A stretch of 64,000 nt of DNA from Mesorhizobium shangrilense (lineage in GTDB: Bacteria; Pseudomonadota; Alphaproteobacteria; Rhizobiales; Rhizobiaceae), in assembly GCF_040537815.1 (NCBI RefSeq), contig NZ_JBEWSZ010000002.1:1-64000 (forward strand). Direction: 5' to 3'. The position numbers were made by a program, and so were the translations under genes. The notes under the pieces were generated by a model. That model searched no databases. It saw nothing but the letters and a program-made list of their open reading frames with translations, and had not been told where the DNA came from. This document shows, piece by piece, positions 51,227 to 59,949 of this stretch. Position 1 is the stretch's first letter, and each line of letters starts with the position of its first letter.

Positions 51227-51304
51227 AGCGCGTGTGACGCGCTTCAGGTTTTGCTCCAAGCATGTCGTTATCCCAAAACCGCTGCGCACTTTTGGGCGAC
51301 ATGC
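51224..51304. repeat. Rhizobial palindromic repeat (GCATGTCG family)
   Basis: TGAAGCGC-N7-GCGCTTCA (51224-51246), then ggttttgctcc, then GCATGTCG...CGACATGC (51260-51304). It matches the composite at 17988-18063 and likewise starts at the stop codon of the preceding gene. It probably terminates the GntR transcript. Confidence 0.85.
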
Positions 51305-51431
51305 TGCAATCGCGCCGCGTTGCCGCAGCGATGATTTGGCGATTTTCCGATTGTTGCGCCCGTGATAGGGGTATTTTCCGTGGTTGCTTGAAGAGGCGGT
51401 TGGGTTGAACATCCGAGGGAGACGGCGGAGC

Positions 51432-51788
51432 ATGCCGGTCGCGCTTATCGCGGCCTATCTGCTGCTGCTCCAGTCGGTGCTCGGCGCGTTTGCCTTCGGC
51501 GCCGGGCCAAGTGCCGCGCCGCTCGACGCCTTCGGCAACATCATCTGCACCCATGAGGGGGCAGCCGAACTCCCCGTCGGCGATCAGCACCCAGCGCATA
51601 TGCCGGCATGCTGCATGCTTGGCTGCAGCATGGTTTCGCAGGCCCACGCGCCGCCGCCTGAGGGCGGCATTGCGCTGGCCAGCCTCTCCTTCGAGGCGGT
51701 CGCCTTCGTATTCCCGGCGCTTGTCCATCTCGACTTCGCGCGCGAGCGCTCGCCGTCGAACCCGCGCGCTCCGCCGGTCCCGGCCTGA
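51432..51788 (+). CDS. DUF2946-type small exported protein
   Basis: A 118-residue protein with an N-terminal signal or anchor (MPVALIAAYLLLLQSVLGAFA) and a cysteine/histidine motif HMPACCMLGC typical of DUF2946 proteins, which are often found beside copper genes. It probably binds copper or another thiophilic metal in the periplasm. ATG 51432 is chosen with GAGGGA about nine bases upstream; TTG starts at 51384 and 51405 are possible. It is the first of four co-directional copper-related genes. Confidence 0.75.
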   Translation: MPVALIAAYLLLLQSVLGAFAFGAGPSAAPLDAFGNIICTHEGAAELPVGDQHPAHMPACCMLGCSMVSQAHAPPPEGGIALASLSFEAVAFVFPALVHLDFARERSPSNPRAPPVPA

Positions 51789-51888
51789 GCCCGTTCGTCC
51801 CGTGGAACCTTTCGCGGGACCCTGCATCCAACAATCGAAACCATTCGCGACCGATCATCGGCGCGATCCCGTATTCATGGAGTTACCC

Positions 51889-52440
51889 ATGTCCCATTCT
51901 TACAAGGCAGCCGCGCATGCGTTCGTGTCCGGCCGCGGCGGCGCTTTCCTGCGCAGTTTCGAAGAGCGTCTCGGCATCACCGTTTTCGTTCTCGCCCTCC
52001 TGTTCGTCAGCGCCCAGGGTGTGCTGGCGCACGGGTTCAAGGTCGGTGATCTCGAGATCGGGCATCCGTGGTCGCGCGCCACGCCTGCCGGCGCCAAGGT
52101 GGCCGGCGGCTATTTCACCATCACCAACACCGGCAGCACGCCGGATCGGCTCCTGTCGATTTCCTCCGACATCTCGGACAAGGCGGAACTGCATGAGATG
52201 TCGGTCAAGGATGGCGTCATGACCATGCGACCGGTTGCCGAAGGCCTGGAAATCCCGGCCGGCGGCAAGGTCGCGCTGGCGCCCGGCGGCTATCACCTGA
52301 TGTTCATAGGCCTGAAGCGGCAGCCGAAGCAGGGCGAAAAATTTTCGGCCACGCTGACCTTCGAGAAGGCCGGCGCTGTGACGGTCGACTTCGCCGTCGA
52401 AGGCATGGGCGAGAAGGGCGGCATGGATCACGCCGACTAA
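51889..52440 (+). CDS. PCu(A)C-type periplasmic copper chaperone
   Basis: A 183-residue protein with an unusually long N-terminal part before the hydrophobic export segment (residues about 33-50, ending VLAHG). The mature domain has the copper site H-x-M...M...H-x-M: HEM near residue 102, MTM about ten residues later, and HLM in GGYHLMF. The family delivers Cu(I) to cytochrome oxidase CuA or copper uptake systems. GGAG stands six bases before the ATG at 51889; ATG 51877 is an alternative. Confidence 0.88.
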   Translation: MSHSYKAAAHAFVSGRGGAFLRSFEERLGITVFVLALLFVSAQGVLAHGFKVGDLEIGHPWSRATPAGAKVAGGYFTITNTGSTPDRLLSISSDISDKAELHEMSVKDGVMTMRPVAEGLEIPAGGKVALAPGGYHLMFIGLKRQPKQGEKFSATLTFEKAGAVTVDFAVEGMGEKGGMDHAD

Positions 52441-52494
52441 GCGGCACTCGACTGATCCTGCCACATCAGCAAATTTGAATTCAGAGGGACCATC

Positions 52495-53016
52495 ATGAAC
52501 AAATATTCTCTGGCGGCCGGTGCGCTGCTCGTGCTCGGCACGAACGCTGCCTTCGCCCACATCACGCTTGAAACCCAGGAAGCGGCGGTCGGCTCGACCT
52601 ACAAGGCAGTCCTGCGCGTTCCGCATGGTTGCGACGGCAAGGCGACGACCGCCGTGCGCGTGCAGATCCCGGAAGGGGTGATCGCGGTGAAGCCGATGCC
52701 GAAGCCCGGCTGGACGCTGCAGACCAAGAAGGGCAAATACGACAAATCCTATCAGCTCTATGGTCAGGCGGTGACCGACGGCGTCAAGGAAATCGACTGG
52801 AGCGGCGGCAATCTGCCCGACGAATTCTACGACGAGTTCGTCTTCCGTGGCACACTGACGGCGGACCTGCCTGTCGGCCAGAAACTCTATTTCCCGGTGG
52901 TGCAGGAATGCGACGGTGGCGCCACCGATCGCTGGATCGAAATCCCGGCGGCCGGACAGGATGAGGATGCGCTGGAGACCCCGGCGCCCGGCATCAAGCT
53001 CCTGCCCAAGAAATGA
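52495..53016 (+). CDS. YcnI-like copper-binding protein (DUF1775)
   Basis: A 173-residue periplasmic protein. Its signal peptide ends in AFA just before HITLET, so the mature N-terminal residue is histidine, the copper ligand of the YcnI monohistidine brace; the conserved tryptophan is in PGWTLQ. The C-terminus lacks the membrane anchor of some homologues. GAGGGACC precedes the ATG. Together with the CopC-CopD gene it mirrors the B. subtilis ycnIJ copper-acquisition pair. Confidence 0.9.
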   Translation: MNKYSLAAGALLVLGTNAAFAHITLETQEAAVGSTYKAVLRVPHGCDGKATTAVRVQIPEGVIAVKPMPKPGWTLQTKKGKYDKSYQLYGQAVTDGVKEIDWSGGNLPDEFYDEFVFRGTLTADLPVGQKLYFPVVQECDGGATDRWIEIPAAGQDEDALETPAPGIKLLPKK

Positions 53017-53071
53017 TCTTGCGCGGCGCGCTTCAGTCAACGGAGCGCGCCGCCGGTTTTTCGGTGATGAC

Positions 53072-54709
53072 ATGAACGCGGCATCCTTCCTGCAAAAGAC
53101 CCGCACGATCGGCAGTAGCGCTGGTCGGTTGGCCGTCGGCGTGCTGTTCGCGGTTCTGTTGCTTGCGGCGGTAATGCTGCCGGGCCGGGCTTCCGCTCAC
53201 GCGGCGCTGATCGCGACCGAGCCGGCAGATGGCGCCGTGCTGGCGCAAAGCCCCGCGCAATTCTCTCTGACCTTCAGCGAGCCCGTGTCGCCGCTGGTGT
53301 TGACCCTGGTCAAGCCCGACGGCACACCGGTTGCACTGACTGCCTTCCGCCTCACCGACCAGACCATCGAGATCGACAACCCGCAAACGCTGGGGCGCGG
53401 CACGCATGTCCTGAGCTGGCGGGTGATTTCCACCGATGGTCACCCGATCGGCGGCTCGGTTTTGTTTTCCGTCGGCGCGGCCTCCGAGCCGCCCGCCGTG
53501 TCCGAAGCCGTCGACTGGGGGCTCCGATCTGCGATCTGGACCGGCAAGGTCTTTCTCTACATCGGGCTTTTCCTAGGCGTCGGCGGCGCCTTCGCGCTTG
53601 CCTGGCTGGCCGGCGCCGGGCGCTCGGGCCAGCGTTTCGTCATTGCCGCCATCCTGTGCGGGCTGGTCGCGGCACCCCTGTCGCTCGGGCTTCAGGGGCT
53701 GGATGCGCTTGGCGCGCCATTCGCCCGGCTGGCGCAGCCGATCATCTGGCGGACCGCGCTTGGAACCAGTTTCGGCTCGACGGTACTGATCGCGCTGATG
53801 GCGCTAGGGCTCGGCTTGTTGTCGTTGGTCACGCCGCGCCTGATTGCCAAACTGCTTGCCTTGGCTGGACTGGCCGGTGTCGGAGTTGCTCTCGCCGCCA
53901 GCGGACATGCAAGTGCCGCCGAACCGCAATGGCTGACGCGGCCGATGGTGTTCCTGCATGGCATCGGTATTGCCTTCTGGGCTGGAGCGCTGGCGCCGCT
54001 TGGCCTGGCACTAATGCGAAGGCGGGCAGAGGCGGGAGCTTTCCTGCACCGGTTTTCGCTGATTATCCTGCCGGTCGTGGCCGTGCTGGCGGCGGCCGGC
54101 ATCGTGCTGGCCGTCATCCAGGTGCAGACGCCCTCGGCGCTGGTCGACACCGCCTATGGCCGGTTGCTGCTGATCAAGCTGGCGCTGCTGCTCTGCCTTT
54201 TCGCGCTCGCTGCTTTCAACCGCTGGAGGCTTACCGGCCCGGCTGAAGCGGGAGACGCAAAAGCGCAAGGAGGTCTTGCCCGCTCGACCGGCGTCGAAAT
54301 GCTGATCGTGCTGGCTATCTTCGGCATTGCCGCCGGTTGGCGCTTCACGCCGCCGCCGCGCGCGCTGGCGATCGCGGCGGCGCAGCCGGCATCGGTGCAT
54401 ATCCATACGCTGAAGGCGATGGCCGATCTCAGCATCACGCCCGGCCATGCCGGGCCGGTTGCGGCCTCGATCGTCATCATGACCGGCGATTTCGGACCGC
54501 TCGACGCCAAGGAGGTGACGCTGGTGCTGTCGAAACCCGATTCCGGCATCGAGCCGCTCAAGCGGCCGGCGACAAAGCCCGGCGACGGCAGCTGGCGCGT
54601 CGACAATCTTGTGATCCCGGTGCCGGGCCGATGGACGGCGCGAGTCGACATTCTGGTCTCGGACTTCGAGATCGTGAAGATCGAGGCGCCCATCGACATC
54701 AGGCCGTGA
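53072..54709 (+). CDS. CopC-CopD fusion copper transport protein (YcnJ-like)
   Basis: A 545-residue protein with a signal peptide, a periplasmic CopC domain and a CopD membrane domain of about eight segments, then a soluble C-terminal domain from about residue 445. After the signal (RASA) the mature protein begins with HAALIATEPADGA, giving the N-terminal histidine; a second ligand histidine is in STDGHPIGGS. It is likely a copper importer. ATG 53072 is favoured; a longer frame from 52916 overlaps the YcnI-like gene. Confidence 0.88.
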   Translation: MNAASFLQKTRTIGSSAGRLAVGVLFAVLLLAAVMLPGRASAHAALIATEPADGAVLAQSPAQFSLTFSEPVSPLVLTLVKPDGTPVALTAFRLTDQTIEIDNPQTLGRGTHVLSWRVISTDGHPIGGSVLFSVGAASEPPAVSEAVDWGLRSAIWTGKVFLYIGLFLGVGGAFALAWLAGAGRSGQRFVIAAILCGLVAAPLSLGLQGLDALGAPFARLAQPIIWRTALGTSFGSTVLIALMALGLGLLSLVTPRLIAKLLALAGLAGVGVALAASGHASAAEPQWLTRPMVFLHGIGIAFWAGALAPLGLALMRRRAEAGAFLHRFSLIILPVVAVLAAAGIVLAVIQVQTPSALVDTAYGRLLLIKLALLLCLFALAAFNRWRLTGPAEAGDAKAQGGLARSTGVEMLIVLAIFGIAAGWRFTPPPRALAIAAAQPASVHIHTLKAMADLSITPGHAGPVAASIVIMTGDFGPLDAKEVTLVLSKPDSGIEPLKRPATKPGDGSWRVDNLVIPVPGRWTARVDILVSDFEIVKIEAPIDIRP

Positions 54710-54837
54710 TGCTCTATATCGCCCGCCTACGGCGCGGCGGTTGACGCAGGCACGAAGGCCCGTCAATCATCGCGGGGAAATGGCATCGCCCCAATCACGG
54801 GCTTCGACAAACAAGATCCGAAAGCAGGGAAGAAACG

Positions 54838-56265
54838 ATGGAAAAAGCCGAAATCGGCCTGATCGGCCTTGGCACGATGGGTTCCAACCTGGCGCTCAAC
54901 ATCGCGGAGCACGGGCACCGCATCGCCGTCTTCAACCGCACCAGGGCACGCACCGACGCTTTCGTCGAGAATGCCGGCGCGCTGAAGAACATGGTGGTTC
55001 CGTGCTACAGCCTTGAAGAACTCGCCGCCGCGATCCGGCCGCCGCGCCCGATCATCATCATGGTGCTGGCCGGCAAGCCGGTCGACGAGCAGATCGAAGC
55101 CTTGCGCGGTGTACTGTCGGCCAATGATATCGTCATCGACGCCGGCAATGCCAATTTCCGCGACACGATGCGGCGCTTCTCCGAGCTCTCCGGCTCCGGC
55201 CTGACCTTCATAGGCATGGGCGTGTCCGGCGGCGAGGAGGGCGCGCGCCACGGGCCGTCGATCATGGTTGGTGGCACGGAAGACTCCTGGAAACGCGTCG
55301 AGAAGGTGCTGACCGCCATCTCCGCCAAGTTCAAGGACGAGCCCTGCGCGGCCTGGCTCGGCACCGACGGCGCCGGCCATTTCGTCAAGACCATCCACAA
55401 CGGTATCGAATACGCCGACATGCAGATGATCGCCGAGATCTACGGCATTTTGCGCGACGGGCTTGGCATGGGGCCGAAGGAGATTGGCACGGTGTTCGCC
55501 AAATGGAACAAGGGCCGGCTCAATTCCTACCTGATCGAGATCACCGCCAAGGTGCTGGCCGCCGATGATCCGAAAACCGGCAAGCCGGTGGTCGACATCA
55601 TCCTCGACCGCGCCGGCCAGAAGGGCACCGGCAAATGGTCGGTCATCGAGGCGCAGCAGCTTGGTATTCCCGCCACCGCGATCGAGGCGGCAGTGGCCGC
55701 GCGCGTGCTGTCGTCGATCAGGGACGAGCGGCTGGCGGCCGAGAAAGCCTACGGCAATATCGGCGTGACGAAGATTTCCGGTGACAAGGATACGTTGCTG
55801 CACGATCTCGAACTGGCACTGTTTGCCGGCAAGATCGCCGCCTATGCGCAAGGTTTCGCTGTGATGAGCGGCGCGTCGAAGGAGTTCAACTGGAACCTGC
55901 CGATGCCGACCATCGCCAAGATCTGGCGCGCCGGCTGCATCATCCGCTCGCAGATGCTCGATACGATGGCCGAAGCCTTCGGCAAGGGCGGTGCTTCCAC
56001 CAATCTGCTGATGGCGCCGGCTTTCATCACCATGATGCAGGAAGCGCATCCGTCGCTGCGGCGCGTGGTGGCCAAGGCATCGGAGGCCGGTGCGCCGGTG
56101 CCGGCGCTGTCGTCGGCACTCGCCTATTTCGACAGCTATCGCCAGGGTCGCGGCACCTCGAACCTGATCCAGGCGCAGCGCGATTTCTTCGGCGCGCATG
56201 GCTTCGAGCGCATTGGCGAACAGGGCGCGTTCCATGGTCCGTGGGGGAGCGGCGCGGCTGGTTAA
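54838..56265 (+). CDS. gnd: 6-phosphogluconate dehydrogenase, decarboxylating
   Basis: A 475-residue enzyme converting 6-phosphogluconate and NADP+ to ribulose 5-phosphate and CO2. The coenzyme motif is GLGTMG at residues 10-15. The substrate site has GVSGGEEGARHGPSIM and the catalytic lysine and glutamate in HFVKTIHNGIEYADMQ (about 180-195). Length fits the long homodimeric form. GGGAAGAAACG precedes the ATG. Its stop TAA overlaps that of the convergent lacI-type gene. Confidence 0.96.
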   Translation: MEKAEIGLIGLGTMGSNLALNIAEHGHRIAVFNRTRARTDAFVENAGALKNMVVPCYSLEELAAAIRPPRPIIIMVLAGKPVDEQIEALRGVLSANDIVIDAGNANFRDTMRRFSELSGSGLTFIGMGVSGGEEGARHGPSIMVGGTEDSWKRVEKVLTAISAKFKDEPCAAWLGTDGAGHFVKTIHNGIEYADMQMIAEIYGILRDGLGMGPKEIGTVFAKWNKGRLNSYLIEITAKVLAADDPKTGKPVVDIILDRAGQKGTGKWSVIEAQQLGIPATAIEAAVAARVLSSIRDERLAAEKAYGNIGVTKISGDKDTLLHDLELALFAGKIAAYAQGFAVMSGASKEFNWNLPMPTIAKIWRAGCIIRSQMLDTMAEAFGKGGASTNLLMAPAFITMMQEAHPSLRRVVAKASEAGAPVPALSSALAYFDSYRQGRGTSNLIQAQRDFFGAHGFERIGEQGAFHGPWGSGAAG

Positions 56266-57311
56266 TCCGAGCGGCGAGAGGCGAGGACTTCGCTCGGCAC
56301 GCTCAGGCTTTGCAGCGTGCCGGGCTCGGCGCCGCCGATCCAGCCCAGCACCGAGCGGGCAAGTTCGGCGCCAGCCAGCCGAAAATCCTCGTTGACGACC
56401 AGCAATTCCCTGCGGAACAGGTGCAGCAGGTCCGACGACTGCTTGGATACGACATCAATGTCACGGCCAAGTTTCAGGCCCGCATCCTCGATGCCGGCGA
56501 CGATGGCGAGCGTCGCGGCGGCGCCGCTGCTGATAAAACCGTCGGGCCGGTTCTCACGGCGCATGACCTGCGCGGTCCGCATCCTGATCTGATCGATGGA
56601 ATGGTCGATCGAAACCGTGTTGAACGGGATTTCGCTGGCGCCGACCTCGTTCAATGCGTCGGCAAAGCCGTTCACCGTGTGGCCGTGATAGGTCAGCCCG
56701 ACCGGTGGCGCCAGCAGAGCGAGCCTGCGGCGGCCCATGCCGGCCAGGCAGCGCACCGCCTCGGTCGCGAAGGCGTAGTTGTCGAAATCATGATAGGGGT
56801 GGATGAGCCCCATATCGGTGCGGCCATGCGTGGCAAAGGGAATGCCCCGCTCCAGCAAATAGCGCGCCCTGGGGTCATTTGGCTGCGTGCGTGAGATGAT
56901 GATGCCGTCGGCGGATCCGGTCTCCACCAGATAGCGTATGGGGTCCAGCGGATCCTGCGAGCGCGAATAGGGCGTGACGATCAGGTGATAGGGCGTGTCG
57001 GCAATGACTTCCGAGACGCCATAGATGATGTCCGAAACGAAGCTCATGATCTCATGCTCGGTGTTGAGCACAAGACTGATGACGTTGGTCTTGCCGGTGC
57101 GCAGGCGCACGCCGGCGCGGTTGGGCCTATAGCCGATCTGCCTGGCGACGAGCTGGACGCGCCGTTTGGTCTCGGCGCCGATCTCAGGCGCGTCCTTCAA
57201 GGCGCGCGACACGGTGGTGACGGCGAGCCCTGTCATGAAGGCGAGCGTCTTCAGCGTCGGCCGGTTCTGCGCCGCCGCTTCGTCATCCTTGTCCGCCTGG
57301 TGCCTGTCCAT
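56262..57311 (-). CDS. LacI-family transcriptional regulator
   Basis: A 349-residue repressor. The helix-turn-helix is near residues 19-45 (TLKTLAFMTGLAVTTVSRAL) with the hinge helix around residue 65, then a periplasmic-binding-protein-like ligand domain. The ATG at 57311 follows GAGGCGGG; a longer frame to 57359 is less likely. It is divergent from the CUT1 operon, and an exact 14-bp palindromic operator stands on each side of the gap, in opposite orientations, so it probably represses that operon and itself. Confidence 0.9.
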   Translation of the reverse strand: MDRHQADKDDEAAAQNRPTLKTLAFMTGLAVTTVSRALKDAPEIGAETKRRVQLVARQIGYRPNRAGVRLRTGKTNVISLVLNTEHEIMSFVSDIIYGVSEVIADTPYHLIVTPYSRSQDPLDPIRYLVETGSADGIIISRTQPNDPRARYLLERGIPFATHGRTDMGLIHPYHDFDNYAFATEAVRCLAGMGRRRLALLAPPVGLTYHGHTVNGFADALNEVGASEIPFNTVSIDHSIDQIRMRTAQVMRRENRPDGFISSGAAATLAIVAGIEDAGLKLGRDIDVVSKQSSDLLHLFRRELLVVNEDFRLAGAELARSVLGWIGGAEPGTLQSLSVPSEVLASRRSD

Positions 57312-57412
57312 CCATCCCGCCTCGTCACGCGCATTAGCAGCCGGCGCGCGGACCGGCAATCGCCGGCATCGCCGCAGGGACGCGACTCCCCGCCTGACAA
57401 GGCGCTAATATA

Positions 57413-57426
57413 CTGAAACGTTACAG
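57413..57426. promoter_or_regulatory. LacI-type operator CTGAAACGTTACAG
   Basis: Near-palindromic with the central CG typical of LacI-family operators. It is 102 bp before the regulator start. Its exact reverse complement lies at 57701-57714. Confidence 0.72.
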
Positions 57427-57700
57427 GTTGTCACCGCCGTCCAGTAAAGGATCGCGGCGGGAGACAAAATCGGCCACGAAAGCCGCAACGGAAAAACCGT
57501 TGGGAATCAGCGGGGAACCGCACCTCCTTATCGCTTTTTGCCGGATTTCGTGCATCGCAGCATCATTTTGCAGTACAGTCTGGCATATTGCTGCGTGTCG
57601 GGTGGAAGCCAGTCGAATGGATTTGTTCGTGCCTCGAAAAAATATCGAGCCGGTTTCAGGCCGAGGGTTGCACAGCCAAAACAATTACCGTATCAAAAAT

Positions 57701-57714
57701 CTGTAACGTTTCAG
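57701..57714. promoter_or_regulatory. LacI-type operator CTGTAACGTTTCAG
   Basis: Exact reverse complement of 57413-57426, 288 bp away centre to centre. It ends 18 bp before the binding-protein start codon and just before its ribosome site, so binding would block transcription there. Between the two sites (57427-57700) I see no gene or other motif. Confidence 0.72.
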
Positions 57715-57732
57715 ATTCTGGGAGGAACCGAA

Positions 57733-58971
57733 ATGCGATACAAACTCACGACTGCCGTGCTGGCAGCGACGGCCGCGCTGCAGTTCGTCGGTCCGGCGGC
57801 GGCGACGGATCTGGAAGTCACCCATTGGTGGACCTCCGGTGGCGAAGCGGCGGCGGTCGCGGAATTTGCCAAGGCGTTCGACGCCACCGGCAATCATTGG
57901 GTGGATGGGGCCATCGCAGGCTCGGGCGATACGGCGCGGCCGATCATGATCAGCCGCATCACCGGCGGCGACCCGATGGGTGCCACGCAATTCAACCATG
58001 GCCGTCAGGCAGAGGAACTGGTGAAGGCCGGCCTGATGCGCGACCTGACCGATCTCGCCAACAAGGAACATTGGAAGGACGTCATCCGTCCGGCCAGCCT
58101 GCTCACCGAATGCACGGTCGACGGCAAGGTCTACTGCATTCCGGTCAACATCCATTCCTGGCAATGGCTGTGGCTCTCCAGCAAGGCCTTCGCCGATGCC
58201 GGCGTGCCGGTGCCGAAGAACTGGAATGAATTCGTCGCGGCCGCACCCGCGCTCGAGAAGGCCGGCAAGGTGCCGCTCGCCGTCGGCCAGCAGGCCTGGC
58301 AAACGTCAGGCGCCTTCCAGGTGCTGATGGTGGCGATCGGCGGACCCGACATCTACAAGAAGGTCTATGGCGACAAGGACGCCAAGGTTGCCGGCGGGCC
58401 GGAGGTCGCCAAGGTGTTCAAGGCGGCCGACGACGCGCGCAAGATGTCGGCCAAGTCCAAGGTGCAGGACTGGAACCAGGCGACCAATCTGGTCATCACC
58501 GGCCAGGCCGGCGGCCAGATCATGGGTGACTGGGCGCAAGGCGAATTCCAACTGGCCGGCCAGGTCGCTGGCAAGGACTACAACTGCTTGCCGGGTCTCG
58601 GCGTCAATGCCGTCATCCAGACCGGTGGCGATTCCTTCTACTTCCCGGTGCTGAAGGATCCGGAAAAGTCCAAGGCGCAGGAAGTGCTGGCCTCGACCAT
58701 GCTGTCGCCAAAGACCCAGGTTGCCTTCAACCTGAAGAAAGGCTCGCTGCCGGTGCGCGGCGACGTCGATCTCAATGCCGCCAATGACTGCATGAAGAAG
58801 GGACTCGATATCCTGGCCAAGGGCAACACCATTCCCGACACCAACCAGTTGATGACCGAGGACTCGCTGACCCAGGTCAACGATCTGTTCGCCGAGTTCT
58901 TCGCGACGCCGACGATGACGCCCGAAGATGCGCAGAAGCGCTTTGCCGACATCGTCGCCAAGGCTGACTGA
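57733..58971 (+). CDS. CUT1-type sugar ABC transporter substrate-binding protein (glucose/mannose-like)
   Basis: Periplasmic binding protein of 412 residues. A Sec signal ends at PAAATD near residue 24; the mature part begins LEVTHWWTSGGE, as in rhizobial and pseudomonad glucose/mannose-binding proteins. CTECTVDG-like and NCLPG cysteines (ECTVDGKVYCIP, NCLPG, NDCMKK) could form disulfides. GGAGGA stands seven bases before the ATG. It heads an operon with two permeases, one ATPase, a TIM barrel and a Gfo/Idh/MocA enzyme. Confidence 0.92.
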   Translation: MRYKLTTAVLAATAALQFVGPAAATDLEVTHWWTSGGEAAAVAEFAKAFDATGNHWVDGAIAGSGDTARPIMISRITGGDPMGATQFNHGRQAEELVKAGLMRDLTDLANKEHWKDVIRPASLLTECTVDGKVYCIPVNIHSWQWLWLSSKAFADAGVPVPKNWNEFVAAAPALEKAGKVPLAVGQQAWQTSGAFQVLMVAIGGPDIYKKVYGDKDAKVAGGPEVAKVFKAADDARKMSAKSKVQDWNQATNLVITGQAGGQIMGDWAQGEFQLAGQVAGKDYNCLPGLGVNAVIQTGGDSFYFPVLKDPEKSKAQEVLASTMLSPKTQVAFNLKKGSLPVRGDVDLNAANDCMKKGLDILAKGNTIPDTNQLMTEDSLTQVNDLFAEFFATPTMTPEDAQKRFADIVAKAD

Positions 58972-58990
58972 CGGGCAACCCGCATCGACA

Positions 58991-59016
58991 CTCCGGTCCT
59001 CTCAGGGGGGCCGGAG
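58991..59016 (+). promoter_or_regulatory. Intercistronic hairpin after the binding-protein gene
   Basis: CTCCGGTCC (58991-58999) pairs with GGGCCGGAG (59008-59016), nine pairs including one G-T, with an 8-nt loop. It lies 19 bases behind the binding-protein stop and has no T run. Confidence 0.65.
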
Positions 59017-59055
59017 GGAAGCCGCAACGCGATCCGATCCGGTGAGGCGCATCCC

Positions 59056-59949
59056 ATGACCGAACAGACTGCCAGGCGGCCCAGCCGTTTGTTTCGCAAT
59101 CTCAACGCCAAGATCGCGTCGATCCCGATGATCCTCAACGCGCTGGTCATCTTCCTCGGCGGCACGATCTGGACGATCGTCTATTCCTTCACCGATTCCA
59201 GGTTGCTGCCACGGCTGAACTTCGTTGGTTTCGACCAGTACACAAGGCTGTGGGTGACGCCGCGCTGGCTGGTCGCGGTCGAGAACCTCGCCATCTACGG
59301 CGCCTGCATGCTGGTCTTCTCGCTCATCATCGGTTTCCTGCTGGCGGCGCTGCTCGACCAGAAGATCCGCTTCGAGGACACGTTCCGCACCATCTTCCTC
59401 TATCCGTTCGCATTGTCCTTCATCGTCACCGGGCTGGTCTGGCAATGGATGCTCAATCCGAATTTCGGCGTCCAGCATGTGGTGCGCGAGCTCGGCTGGA
59501 CGAATTTCGCTTTCGACCCGCTCTATGATTCCAGCATCGTCATCTACGGCATCCTGATCGCCGCGCTCTGGCAGGGAACGGGGCTAGTCATGTGCCTGAT
59601 GCTGGCCGGCCTGCGCGGCATCGATGAGGACATCTGGAAGGCGGCGCGGGTGGACGGGATACCCACCTGGAAGACCTATCTGTTCATCATCATCCCGATG
59701 ATGCGGCCGGTGCTGATCACCACGCTGGTCATCATCGCCGCCAGTATCGTCAAGGTCTACGACCTCGTCGTCGCCCAGACCAGCGGCGGTCCCGGCATCT
59801 CGTCGGAAGTGCCGGCGAAATATGTCTATGAATACATGTTCCACGCCCAGAACCTTGGCCAGGGTTTTGCCGCCTCGACCATGATGCTCTTGTCGGTGAT
59901 CATCGTCATCGTGCCATGGGCCTATCTCGAATTCGGGCGGCGCAAATGA
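59056..59949 (+). CDS. CUT1-type sugar ABC transporter permease 1
   Basis: Inner-membrane permease of 297 residues, MalF-like, with six hydrophobic segments. The coupling loop WKAARVDGIPTWKTYLFIIIP lies near residues 195-215 (shown approximately). Its stop overlaps the start of permease 2. The 84-bp gap to the binding-protein gene holds the hairpin described separately. Confidence 0.92.
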   Translation: MTEQTARRPSRLFRNLNAKIASIPMILNALVIFLGGTIWTIVYSFTDSRLLPRLNFVGFDQYTRLWVTPRWLVAVENLAIYGACMLVFSLIIGFLLAALLDQKIRFEDTFRTIFLYPFALSFIVTGLVWQWMLNPNFGVQHVVRELGWTNFAFDPLYDSSIVIYGILIAALWQGTGLVMCLMLAGLRGIDEDIWKAARVDGIPTWKTYLFIIIPMMRPVLITTLVIIAASIVKVYDLVVAQTSGGPGISSEVPAKYVYEYMFHAQNLGQGFAASTMMLLSVIIVIVPWAYLEFGRRK

